A DNA stretch of 64,000 nt from Haloterrigena turkmenica DSM 5511 (GTDB lineage Archaea > Halobacteriota > Halobacteria > Halobacteriales > Natrialbaceae), in assembly GCF_000025325.1 (NCBI RefSeq), contig NC_013744.1, forward strand, positions 372,001 to 436,000, in the 5' to 3' direction. A program made the translations under genes and the position numbers. The notes under the pieces are model-generated. The model made no database searches. It was given only the letters and a program-made list of their open reading frames with translations, and was not told the DNA's origin. Shown piece after piece: positions 9,249-17,726 of this stretch; position 1 is the stretch's first letter, and each line of letters starts with the position of its first letter.

Positions 9249-10045
9249 TCAGTCGCTGCCTACGACGTCGTCGATGACGTTTGCGACGTCCTCGTTTTTG
9301 ATATCGCTGTAGGCTTCGTGGGTCGTTTCGATTGACTGGTGCCGAAGGGCCTGCTGGGCGTACTCTGGCTTCCCACTGGCGTACAGTTCGTGGCCGAGTC
9401 TACGCCGGCCACCGTGCGGTTTCAGGTACTCGCCGTCGATTTCGATGTTCGCCTCGTTGCAGAGCGTTTTCATCACACGACGGCCACCGTTTTTCGTAAG
9501 CGCAGGTGGCGGGACCTCCTTTTTACGGAGTAGTGCGTCGAGGATTTCGGTTTTCGTCCTGTCACCCCCATCCTCGAGCCACCGGGATACTGTCTTCTCG
9601 TCGTACTCGTCGATCAACGCCTGTCGTTTCGAGTTGTAGTGGGGGCCGTCCGCGCGTTCGAGAGTGATGGTCAGATCGCCGGACTCGTAGTCGGTGTCAA
9701 ACTCAATGGCAAATGCCTCTGAGTCGTAGGCCGCGTGGTAGGCCCGATACGGTTCGAGCGAGCCGGTCGCCTTGAAGTGGAAGAACGCTGCTGCGATGTA
9801 GGGTTTGCTCTGCGTTTCGATCCGCGCCTCGACTGGGGCCGGAAGCGCTATCTGGACGTGTCGGTGTCGATACTGACTGCGAACGCACGCGCCTCCTCGA
9901 CGGTCGCTTGCGAATGCGCCGGGGTCTCACCGGTGAGCACGTTCACCGGCGTGTCTGTCTCGTCGGTGAATAGGACGTCTTCGAATGTGCGCGTCCCGAG
10001 AACCGCGTCGAGGGCCAACTCGCAATCGTTGAATGGAAGTTCCTT
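9249..10045 (-). pseudogene. tyrosine recombinase (integrase) broken by a frameshift
   Basis: The downstream part (9249 to about 9885) encodes a catalytic domain ending in HGGRRRLGHELY and LRHQSIETTHEAYSDI. These supply the H-x-x-R and H...Y elements of tyrosine recombinases. Upstream it stays open through ADGPHYNSKRQALIDEYDEK and VQIALPAPVEARIETQSKPY with no start codon. Around 9850-9885 the coding signal moves to another frame (LALDAVLGTRTFEDVLFTDE ... SIDTDTSR, stop at 9848), traceable back to about 10045. I read one decayed integrase gene with a frameshift, left by an integrated element. No attachment-site pair was identified. Confidence 0.6.
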
Positions 10046-10214
10046 TTGGGGTCATCAAATCAGGAGCCTACAGCGGGGCTCAGTCGTTTCACCCCCCGAA
10101 AAACAACTTCCGCTGTGAGTACCAGAAAACGGTTCACATTATTCGTGTTCGGCATTCCCGAATCGGTCAGTACAGATATATACGTGGTCGGCCGTTACTA
10201 CTTTTCTATCTCGT

Positions 10215-11306
10215 TCACAGGTCGAGTTTGACGCGCTGTCCCCTCTCAGCGGATTCGTAGAGGGCACGGATGACGCGCATGTCGACCATACCGTGTTCGC
10301 CGTCGGGTTCGGGGTCGAGACCACGCTGGAGGCGGTTAGCGAAGTAGTCGAACTCCTCGCGCATCTGGTCGACCGGCTCCGGCTGATACTCGCTCTCGAT
10401 GTCCGTTCCGGATACCCGGAGCACTTTCTGGGTGTTCGGGAAGAAGAGCCCCTCGATGCTCAGTTCACCTTCGGTGCCGACGAACCGGAGGCTCGAGGTC
10501 ACTGTCGCGCTGTGCGTGACTGTACACGAGGCGAGCTTGCCGTCGGGGAACTCTAGCTGGAACGCTGCGTGCTCGTCGGTTCCCTCGTAGGCGGGCTGTT
10601 CGGACTCCGTCCGAGCGTACACCGCTTGGGGATCTTCCTCCAGGATGAACCGGATCGTGTTCAGCGGGTAGATCCCGATGTCGTTGAGCGTCGTCCCGCC
10701 GGCGAGGTCGGGGTCGAACCGCCAGCTCGTCTCGTCGGCGGCGTCGAGGATCGTGTCCGACATGTGCCCGAGTATCGAGACGACATCGCCGATTGCGCCG
10801 TCCCGGATCAGTTCTCGGGCGCGGCGGGCCACCGGTTCGGTCTGGAGCCGGTAGGCGACCATCAGCGGGACATCAGCTTCCCGGCAGGCGTCGACGAGCG
10901 CCTGAGCGTCCTCGACAGTCGCTTCCAGGGGCTTCTCGCAGAGGATCGCCTTATCGCGCGCGGCCGCGGCTTCGACGTGGTCCCGGTGGAGTCCGTTCGG
11001 CGTGCAGACGTACACTGCGTCGTAGGCATCGGTTGCCGCGCCGTCGGCATACTCGTCGTAAGTGAGGGTTCCCTCGATCCCCTCCAGGTCAGCCGCGACC
11101 TCCTCAGCCTTCTCCGTACTGGAACTGACCAGGACCGTCGTCGCACAATAGTCCGCGTTTTCGACGGCAGGGATCGCGTGCTCGCGCGTCCACCACCCGA
11201 GTCCGACCATGGCGAACCGGACCGCATCGGCGTCTGTAGGGCGTTCCCAGTCGCGAGCACTGAAGCTGTCGAGATCGAACTCCATGAGCGAGGATTTGCT
11301 GCCCAT
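10215..11306 (-). CDS. gfo6: D-xylose 1-dehydrogenase-like Gfo/Idh/MocA oxidoreductase
   Basis: The protein has 363 residues. The Rossmann motif is VRFAMVGLGWWTREHAIPAV and the catalytic-lysine motif of the family is CEKPLEA. The second domain carries the substrate-site segment DIGIYPLNTIRFILEE. The sequence follows the haloarchaeal NADP-dependent D-xylose dehydrogenase (XacA/Gfo6), including GWW after the glycine-rich loop and the ending ALYESAERGQRVKLDL. That enzyme oxidises xylose to xylonolactone in the oxidative pentose pathway. No other xylose gene is adjacent, so the substrate is an inference. An alternative start is ATG 11285 (MEFDLDSFSARDW). Confidence 0.75.
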   Translation of the reverse strand: MGSKSSLMEFDLDSFSARDWERPTDADAVRFAMVGLGWWTREHAIPAVENADYCATTVLVSSSTEKAEEVAADLEGIEGTLTYDEYADGAATDAYDAVYVCTPNGLHRDHVEAAAARDKAILCEKPLEATVEDAQALVDACREADVPLMVAYRLQTEPVARRARELIRDGAIGDVVSILGHMSDTILDAADETSWRFDPDLAGGTTLNDIGIYPLNTIRFILEEDPQAVYARTESEQPAYEGTDEHAAFQLEFPDGKLASCTVTHSATVTSSLRFVGTEGELSIEGLFFPNTQKVLRVSGTDIESEYQPEPVDQMREEFDYFANRLQRGLDPEPDGEHGMVDMRVIRALYESAERGQRVKLDL

Positions 11307-11684
11307 AACAGATAGTCTTCACGCACGAGGAGCCACCTATCGAGTAGAGACGATTCCTGGGAGCGTATCCGATAATTCAGTCTCCGACGAGTGCGGTCGT
11401 AGTACTCGAAGGCCTGAGTACAACGCCTCAATATCGTGCTTCGCGGCCCACTGTAACGAGTTTGCCATGCACTCAGGACACGACGGTGTCGATTGCGACT
11501 GTTGCGATGCATCTCGAGTAGAGCGACTGCTGACAGTCCGGTCTGGAGCCATCATTTCTCCAACGAGGCCGCTGACTGGTCGCTCCGCCGTCCCTCCTCG
11601 GTGTAATAATTCTCTCTGAGGATGCTACTGGGCTTGACCCGTAGTGGAACCTACCTGAAGGAGAAACTCAGACGGCAACTGACA
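11307..11684. other. intergenic, no convincing gene
   Basis: A minus-strand frame at 11337-11555 contains a CPEC pair but lacks codon bias and recognisable motifs, so I do not call it. The rest shows nothing. Confidence 0.4.
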
Positions 11685-11790
11685 GTACCGTCTAGTTAGC
11701 GCGGTTTGAGATGCGAGCAGGTCGTAGAGTGAGTTTAGGATAATGCTCGCTGAGCAGGTCTGCAAGCTGCCTGTCCAACTCCAACTATGC
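11685..11790. repeat. IS6-like end fragment, internally rearranged
   Basis: Starting at AGTACCGTCTAGTTA, about 45 bp align with the left end of the IS copy at 19383 (TTTGAGAxGxGAGCAGGTCGT). The following CTCGCTGAGCAGGTCTGC is the reverse complement of a segment the full element carries at 19449-19466. The relic therefore combines an IS end with an inverted internal piece. It lies just beyond the 3' end of the formate-dehydrogenase-like operon. Confidence 0.5.
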
Positions 11791-11798
11791 ACCGTGCC

Positions 11799-13754
11799 TT
11801 AGTTTTGATTCCGTTTGGTAGCTGACGTAACTATGATGGCGCTTGTGCCACGACGCAGAAGGGGATCCGCAACTCGGGCTGGCAAGTATACCGTCGTGCA
11901 CCGAACCTTCTCGTCCAACTCGACTCTGGCCTTGATAGTCTGTTCCTCATTCGAGATTACAACGAGATCCTGATCTCCAATATTTCGGTCTTGGGCGTCT
12001 TCTGGATGCATTCTGAGTCGGCGTTTAGCCTCGCTATCATCCCCTTGTGTCTCTCCGACCCGTCCGCCAGCGATCAAGGAGAGCCCACTTGCGGAATCGA
12101 AGGTGAATCTCGATTGGTCGTTACTGAAAACTGCCCGTCCGTCAGACGTCTCGAAACTGTCGCGGTACAGTGTCGAGTCGGAGTTGACTGGCCACTGTCG
12201 ACCGGATAGTCCAAGCTCGGCGAAGGAAAGTCCTTCATACGTAGGTGCGATACGGGTCAATTCATCGAACACGTCGGCTACCGTTTGGTATTCAAAGGCG
12301 TTCGAATCGGGGAGTAACAGTGTCCCGAGATCACGAAGGATTTCGAAATCTGAGCGGGCCGAACTAGGAGGGTGTGTCATTGGCGAAAAGCGTTGGACTC
12401 GTCGTTCGAGATTTGTTATAGTTCCCCGTTTCTCGAATCCAGCAGCGGCTGGGAGCACAACGTCCGCGTTGCTTGCAGTCTCGCTGAGAAACAGGTCGAG
12501 GACAACGAGATGGTCGAGTGTATCGAGCCGCTCACAAGTCCAATCAGGATCGCACTTCGAAATAGCCGGATTCTCGCCAACGACAACCGCTGCGCGGATT
12601 TCCTTGCCGCAGGCCGTAAGCATCTCCCGCGCATTCTTCCCATGGTTGGATGGGGGTATCATACCCCACTCCTTAGCGATCCGTTCACGAGCGTCGGTCG
12701 CAGTCACCGATTGGTGACCGGGCAGACGATCTGGGACACAGCCGGTATCAGTCGCTCCCTGCTCGTTCGCGAGGCCGCGGAGCACGTACAATCCAGCACC
12801 GGGGCGTCCGATGTTCCCAGTGAGAAGGAGGAGGTTGAGGAGCGCTTCGGGGGCATTTGTGTTGTCGCCCTCAATACCTGTTCCGACTAGCGCTGCGACC
12901 CCGTCAGCCGTCGCGACAAGTTCTGCGAGGCGATCGATTTGTGTCTCGTCGACACCTGCCGCTGACATTGCTTCTGTTGGATTAAGTCCTCGTATAGATG
13001 CTGCGAACGGTTCGAACTGTCGGGTGCGCTCGTGGATGAACTCTCGGTCGATATCATTTCCATCGAGGAGCTGAGTACTCAACAGATCGAACACCAGTGC
13101 ATCGGTTTCTGGACGAGGAGTTATATGAATCTCTGCGAGGCGAGTCGTTGCATTCCCGATCGGATCGATGTGGACGAGCGTCGCACCGTTATTGACCGCC
13201 GGCCGGACGAAGCTATTGAACGCGATTGGCTGCCGTTTCGCGGGATTAGCCCCTGCGATTATAATTACGTCAGCGTCGCTCAGTTCAGCGAGTCCATTCG
13301 TTGATGCTGGCCATCCAACACGGGTCTCGAGACACCGAGTCGTCGATTCGTGACAGAGACGGGCCCGATTATCGATGTTGTTCGTTCCAAGCATCCGTGC
13401 CAGCTTTTGCAGGAGATAATTCTCTTCGTTGGTACAGTGTGGCGCACCGAAGAACCCCATTGCGTTGGGGCCATGCCGGTCGAGCGTAGCTTCGATCCCG
13501 TCGACGATCCGTTCATAGGCTTCGCCCCACGACGCTGGCCGGAGTTCTCCCCGATCTCGGAGTAGTGGTTGCGTAAGCCGATCTTCCGTGTCGACGTCAA
13601 GTGCGTTAATGCCCTTTCGGCAGAGCCGACCGTTCGGATTCATTGGACCCGAAACGCCGTTAGCACGCGATCTGTCACCGACTCCCAGCCGACAGCCGAC
13701 CGCACAGAGTGGACAGACTGTCGAGTGATCGAGATCGTCGTCGTTGGTGGTCAC
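11799..13754 (-). CDS. short molybdopterin oxidoreductase, formate-dehydrogenase-alpha-like
   Basis: This 651-residue member of the molybdopterin family has a [4Fe-4S] site C14-x2-C17-x3-C21...C45 (VCPLCAVGC, RLCRKG) and the active-site motif NRARLCHEST. Cys134 there replaces the selenocysteine of some formate dehydrogenases and His follows, as in FdhF. The MGD-binding regions (LTGNIGRPGAGLYVLRG, VVLPAAAGFEKRGTITN) and the C-terminal dinucleotide domain are present. It is the last gene of the operon, 3 nt after DUF1641, and is shorter and more divergent than the fdhF copy two genes upstream. It could be a second catalytic subunit with another substrate, or one that replaces FdhF under some condition. 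Export seems unlikely, as no Tat signal was seen. Confidence 0.75.
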   Translation of the reverse strand: MTTNDDDLDHSTVCPLCAVGCRLGVGDRSRANGVSGPMNPNGRLCRKGINALDVDTEDRLTQPLLRDRGELRPASWGEAYERIVDGIEATLDRHGPNAMGFFGAPHCTNEENYLLQKLARMLGTNNIDNRARLCHESTTRCLETRVGWPASTNGLAELSDADVIIIAGANPAKRQPIAFNSFVRPAVNNGATLVHIDPIGNATTRLAEIHITPRPETDALVFDLLSTQLLDGNDIDREFIHERTRQFEPFAASIRGLNPTEAMSAAGVDETQIDRLAELVATADGVAALVGTGIEGDNTNAPEALLNLLLLTGNIGRPGAGLYVLRGLANEQGATDTGCVPDRLPGHQSVTATDARERIAKEWGMIPPSNHGKNAREMLTACGKEIRAAVVVGENPAISKCDPDWTCERLDTLDHLVVLDLFLSETASNADVVLPAAAGFEKRGTITNLERRVQRFSPMTHPPSSARSDFEILRDLGTLLLPDSNAFEYQTVADVFDELTRIAPTYEGLSFAELGLSGRQWPVNSDSTLYRDSFETSDGRAVFSNDQSRFTFDSASGLSLIAGGRVGETQGDDSEAKRRLRMHPEDAQDRNIGDQDLVVISNEEQTIKARVELDEKVRCTTVYLPARVADPLLRRGTSAIIVTSATKRNQN

Positions 13755-13757
13755 TGC

Positions 13758-14498
13758 TTAGGATCGGTCCCTAATGCGCTGTCCTTTGGCCTTCAGGAAG
13801 CTGATGAGGTATCCGAGGCTGAACCGAATGTCCCGATTCAACAGCGCCGACAACGTTCCCATCGGGCCAATCGGCTCGGAGTCCCGCTGGGCATCGCCGA
13901 TCGCGCCGAACAACTCGTTCATACCGCGGGCAGCATCCTCGTCAATCTCCAGCGCTGAGAGCGTCTTTGCCGTCTCGGCGAGGTCGTCGAGGTGGCCCTC
14001 ACGTTGGAGTTCCAGTACAGTCTCGAGGATGGCGACGAGTTCTGACCCGTTGTCTTCGAGCAGTGTCGACAGCTCCTCGATTTCTTCGGGCGAGAGCGAT
14101 TCGGAGACCGAGGAAGCGACGGTCACGAGGTCTTCAAGGTGGCCCTCGCGCTGGAATGTGAGTATGACGTCGAGCGACTCCGAAAGCGTGTCGGCGTTCT
14201 TACCTAACTCGTCTGCGAGCTCCGCTGCGCCGTCGGTCGAGAGGCCGTCAGCGGCGGCGACGAGGTTAGCTGCCGAGTCCGTGACGTGGCCGACCTCTTC
14301 GTCGTCGGCACTTGCGATCACGAGGATCGCGGTTGTGATCGCGTCTGCGAGTTCGTCGCTTTGCTCGATCGCTGCGGCGATGTCGTCACCGTGGGTTGCG
14401 AGGGCATCCTTAACGGCCGCTTCGCCGTTGCTCTCGGGACGTTCTTTCCGCGCTCCGTTAGTCGCTGACTCGGGGTAGGACGACTGTGGTTTTGCCAT
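13758..14498 (-). CDS. DUF1641 protein of the formate dehydrogenase operon
   Basis: This 246-residue acidic helical protein has an internal duplication: SLDVILTFQREGHLEDLVTV and ILETVLELQREGHLDDLAET are two copies of one unit. The C-terminal part GPMGTLSALLNRDIRFSLGY carries the DUF1641 signature. DUF1641 proteins commonly sit beside formate dehydrogenase genes in bacteria and archaea, but their function is not established. An accessory or membrane-docking role is often supposed. The start ATG lies 1 nt after the fdhF stop codon, and the stop is followed after 3 nt by the short FDH-like gene, so translational coupling is likely. The second FDH-like operon lacks this gene. Confidence 0.85.
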   Translation of the reverse strand: MAKPQSSYPESATNGARKERPESNGEAAVKDALATHGDDIAAAIEQSDELADAITTAILVIASADDEEVGHVTDSAANLVAAADGLSTDGAAELADELGKNADTLSESLDVILTFQREGHLEDLVTVASSVSESLSPEEIEELSTLLEDNGSELVAILETVLELQREGHLDDLAETAKTLSALEIDEDAARGMNELFGAIGDAQRDSEPIGPMGTLSALLNRDIRFSLGYLISFLKAKGQRIRDRS

Positions 14499-14499
14499 C

Positions 14500-16764
14500 T
14501 CAGTCGTCCCCCATTGTCTCGACCGCTTCCGTTCCGGTTCGGTCGATATCGTCCTCGACAGCTGCGATCTTCACGGCTGAAACCTTAAATTCTGGCGTCG
14601 ATGCGGCCGGGTCGAGGCGGTCTTCGTCGGTGAGGCGGTTCACGGCACTCTCGGCGAAGTGGATCGGAACGAAGAGGTTCTCGGGGCCGACGCGGTCAGT
14701 CACCTGTGCGGGGACAGTCGTTTCGCCGCGTCGGGATTCGATCCGAACCGGATCACCGTTCTCGATTCCGTACTCGTTAGCGGTCTTAGGGTTGATTTCG
14801 ACGAAGTCACTCGGGTTGTACTGCATAATGCCCTCTTCGCGGTGGGTCATCGTTCCGGTGTGATACTGATACAGGACGCGGCCGGTAGTGAGCGTGAACG
14901 GGTACTCATTGTCCGGCGTCTCCGCAGGTTCGCTGTATCCGATAGCGTGGAGGTTTGCCATTCCGTCCTCGGTATCGAATTCTTCCGTATAGAGACGCTT
15001 TGTACCGGGATGGTCTTCGTCCCAGCACGGCCACTGAAGGCCGCCCTCAGCTTCGACGCGCTCGTGAGTGACACCGCCATACAGTGGTGTGAGAGAATTA
15101 ACTTCGTCCATAATCTCGGCCGCTGAGTCGTAGTCCCACTCGCGCCCCATCCGGTTTGCGAGGTCTTGGAGAATCTGCCAGTCTGGCCGGGATTCGCCCT
15201 TTGGTTCCATCACTTTGTTGACCTTCTGGACCGTTCGGTCCGTGTTCGTAAACGTTCCCGTCTTCTCGACAAACGAACAAGCGGGGAGGACGACGTCGGC
15301 GTATCGTGCAGTCTCGGTCATGAAGAGATCCTGAACCACGAGGAAGTCGAGATTTTCGAGAACGTCCTCGGCATGGTTCACCCCGGGCTCTGAGAGCGCT
15401 GCGTTCTCGCCGATAATATACATTCCTCGGACGTGATCGTCGTCAGCTTCGAGGAACATCTGGGTGGTATAGTAGCCGTACTCTGGCGAGATTTCGCAGT
15501 CCCAAGCGTCCTCAAACTTGGCACGAACCTCGTCGTCAGCAATGTCCTGATACCCCGGGAAACTGTCCGGGAGTGGACCCATATCGCCGCCCCCACCTTG
15601 GACGTTGTTCTGGCCCCGGAACGGCGAGACCCCCGCACCGGGCTTTCCGAGATTGCCAGTGATCGCTGCGAGGTTTGCCATTGCCATCACGTTCTCGGTG
15701 CCGTGTGAGTGTTCGGTGAGTCCGAGCGTCCACCCGAATATACACCGATTTGCCTCGGCTATCGTCTCTGCGGCGGAAGCGATCGCCTCGGGGCGGGCAC
15801 CTGTTACCTCCTCAACGCGCTCCGGTGTGAACTTCTGGACTGCCTCCTTGACATCTTCGAAACCAGTGGTCCGTTCCTGAACGAATTCCTCGTCGTAGAG
15901 GTCATTGTTGATGATGTAACGAGTAATTCCGTTGATCCAAACGGCGTCGTATCCGGGTTTGATTTGGGTGTACTGCGTTGCGTACTCGGCAATCTGGACC
16001 TCCCGCGGATCGAACACGATCAGATCGCCGCCGTCTCTCACGTTCTGTTTGATCCGCGTTGCAAGGACGGGGTGGGCCTCGGTAGTGTTCGACCCAGTTA
16101 GAAGGATACAGTCGGCAAGTTCGAAGTCGTCGGTACTGATTGACGCTGCCCCATATCCGTAGGTTTTCGCCAGCCCAGCGACCGTCGAGGAGTGACACAA
16201 GCGATTGCAGTTGTCGACACTATTGGTGCCGAGAACCTGTCGAGCAAACTTGCCCATCAGGTAGTTATCCTCGTTTGTCGCCTTCGAGGAGGCGATGACC
16301 GAAAGTGCTTCGCCGCCATGTTCGTCGCGGATACTGCCGAGCCCTTCGGCGACCCTCGAGAGTGCTACGTCCCACGTCGCCTCGCGGAACTCACCGGATT
16401 CGTCACGGACCAGTGGCGCAGTCAGCCGGTCGTCGGAGTTGACGAAGTCGTAGCTGAACTTCCCTTTCACGCACGTCGAGATACCGTTGACGGGTGCGTC
16501 CTCGTCGGTCGGACGCGCTGCGAGGACTTCTTCGCCGTCGGAGTAGAGATCAAACCGACAGCCGACCGCACAGTAGCCACAGGTGGTGTCTTCGACGTTC
16601 AGTTCCTCCAGCCGTTTGTCACCGATCGACTGCGCGATCTCGAACAGTTTGCCTTCGGGAAGCGTCTCGGCGGCGACACCCTCGGCGACGTGTTCAACGT
16701 TCTCTATTGCCTGGTCCTTAGCTTGCTGCATATATCCCGCGACACCGTCGAGGTCATCGTTCAC
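14500..16764 (-). CDS. fdhF: formate dehydrogenase alpha (catalytic) subunit
   Basis: This 754-residue molybdenum/tungsten bis-MGD enzyme is predicted to oxidise formate to CO2. The [4Fe-4S] ligands are C62, C65, C69 and C98 (CGYCAVGC, CVKGKF), with a lysine after the last cysteine as in FdhF. The active site is NRLCHSST with Cys190 in place of selenocysteine, followed by His191. FRGQNNVQGGGGDMG and the family's PDSFPGYQ are typical of formate dehydrogenases rather than nitrate reductases. The first 55 residues correspond to the linker found between the domains of the fused homologue at 56616. The start overlaps the previous gene's stop (ATGA). Electrons should pass to the Fe-S subunit encoded upstream. 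Confidence 0.88.
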   Translation of the reverse strand: MNDDLDGVAGYMQQAKDQAIENVEHVAEGVAAETLPEGKLFEIAQSIGDKRLEELNVEDTTCGYCAVGCRFDLYSDGEEVLAARPTDEDAPVNGISTCVKGKFSYDFVNSDDRLTAPLVRDESGEFREATWDVALSRVAEGLGSIRDEHGGEALSVIASSKATNEDNYLMGKFARQVLGTNSVDNCNRLCHSSTVAGLAKTYGYGAASISTDDFELADCILLTGSNTTEAHPVLATRIKQNVRDGGDLIVFDPREVQIAEYATQYTQIKPGYDAVWINGITRYIINNDLYDEEFVQERTTGFEDVKEAVQKFTPERVEEVTGARPEAIASAAETIAEANRCIFGWTLGLTEHSHGTENVMAMANLAAITGNLGKPGAGVSPFRGQNNVQGGGGDMGPLPDSFPGYQDIADDEVRAKFEDAWDCEISPEYGYYTTQMFLEADDDHVRGMYIIGENAALSEPGVNHAEDVLENLDFLVVQDLFMTETARYADVVLPACSFVEKTGTFTNTDRTVQKVNKVMEPKGESRPDWQILQDLANRMGREWDYDSAAEIMDEVNSLTPLYGGVTHERVEAEGGLQWPCWDEDHPGTKRLYTEEFDTEDGMANLHAIGYSEPAETPDNEYPFTLTTGRVLYQYHTGTMTHREEGIMQYNPSDFVEINPKTANEYGIENGDPVRIESRRGETTVPAQVTDRVGPENLFVPIHFAESAVNRLTDEDRLDPAASTPEFKVSAVKIAAVEDDIDRTGTEAVETMGDD

Positions 16765-17723
16765 AACCAGTCACCTCCGCTCTGGGCGTCGTCCCATGTA
16801 TCGCTCAATGTGTCGTCATCAGTCGGAGAGTCGACCATTTCAGTCGTGGGGGTCTCGAGTCTGTGTTCGGTGCGCTTCTTCGGCGTCATCGGTCCCTTTG
16901 ACGTTCCAGTGCTCTCGTAGGTCTTCCCAACGCTGTTCTTCTGTGTGAAGCCGGGGAGGGGGATCGTCGTTGCGTTCTCGATCCCTTTCTCAACGAGTGA
17001 GCCAGTCGGACAGACGGTCACGCAGTGTCCACATGAGACACAGGTTGACTCCTCCATCGTCTCTGCGTCGCTCTGGAACCCGATTCGGGTGTCTTGTCCA
17101 GAACCCTCCATCCGGAGGACACCTTCGACCTGCACATCGTTGCAAGCTTCGACACAGCGGTTACAGAGGATGCACTTGTTGCGATCGATTTGGATGAACG
17201 ACGAGGAGTCGTCGATCGGCTCGTAGTCGTCGCGGTCGTCACGGACGCCGTACCGCGGTTCTTCGACGTCTTGTTCGATGGCAGCGTCCTGCAGTTCACA
17301 CCGTCCGTTCTTACCACAGGTCGTACACCGAAGATTGTGATCTGAGAGGACAAGATCGAGGTTGACATCGCGAGCCTCGGCGGCGTCGGCTGCGCCGGTC
17401 TGAACGGTGAGGCCATCCTCGGCCGGGAAGCTACACGCCGGTACGACGCCGTGTTCGTCGGTTTCGACCATACAAGTTCGGCATTCACTCCGTGGGCCGA
17501 TCTCGTGGCGATCGTAGCTACATAATGCTGGGACGTAATCGTCAGTCTCGACCGCTTCGATCGCATCTAGAAGCGTTGCACCGGCCGCCACGTCGATGGT
17601 GGTTCCGTCGACGGTCACGGTTGCCACGTCGGTACTCCCAACTGGGGGGTCCGTCGCCGTTCCGGGCGCGATTTCCTCTGTCAGTGGCGGTGCATCGATC
17701 TGTTGTGGGTTTTCCGAACTCAT
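16761..17723 (-). CDS. NuoG-N-like iron-sulfur subunit of formate dehydrogenase
   Basis: The 320 residues contain the electron-transfer module normally fused to the N-terminus of NAD-linked formate dehydrogenases or NuoG. A plant-type [2Fe-2S] ferredoxin lies at about 35-120 (CSYDRHEIGPRSECRTC, then PACSFPAEDG). A His-Cys box follows (DHNLRCTTCGKNGRCELQ). Two [4Fe-4S] motifs are CILCNRCVEAC and CVSCGHCVTVCP. The C-terminal 65 residues are low-complexity and unmatched. The gene overlaps fdhF by 4 nt and follows the NuoF-like gene after 3 nt. In the second operon the same module is fused to the catalytic subunit, which confirms the partnership. Confidence 0.88.
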   Translation of the reverse strand: MSSENPQQIDAPPLTEEIAPGTATDPPVGSTDVATVTVDGTTIDVAAGATLLDAIEAVETDDYVPALCSYDRHEIGPRSECRTCMVETDEHGVVPACSFPAEDGLTVQTGAADAAEARDVNLDLVLSDHNLRCTTCGKNGRCELQDAAIEQDVEEPRYGVRDDRDDYEPIDDSSSFIQIDRNKCILCNRCVEACNDVQVEGVLRMEGSGQDTRIGFQSDAETMEESTCVSCGHCVTVCPTGSLVEKGIENATTIPLPGFTQKNSVGKTYESTGTSKGPMTPKKRTEHRLETPTTEMVDSPTDDDTLSDTWDDAQSGGDWL

Positions 17724-17726
17724 AGG

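Noticed and set aside
11337-11555. 72-codon minus-strand ORF with a CPEC motif
   Set aside because: It has one cysteine pair only, weak third-position bias, no ribosome binding site and no recognisable family.
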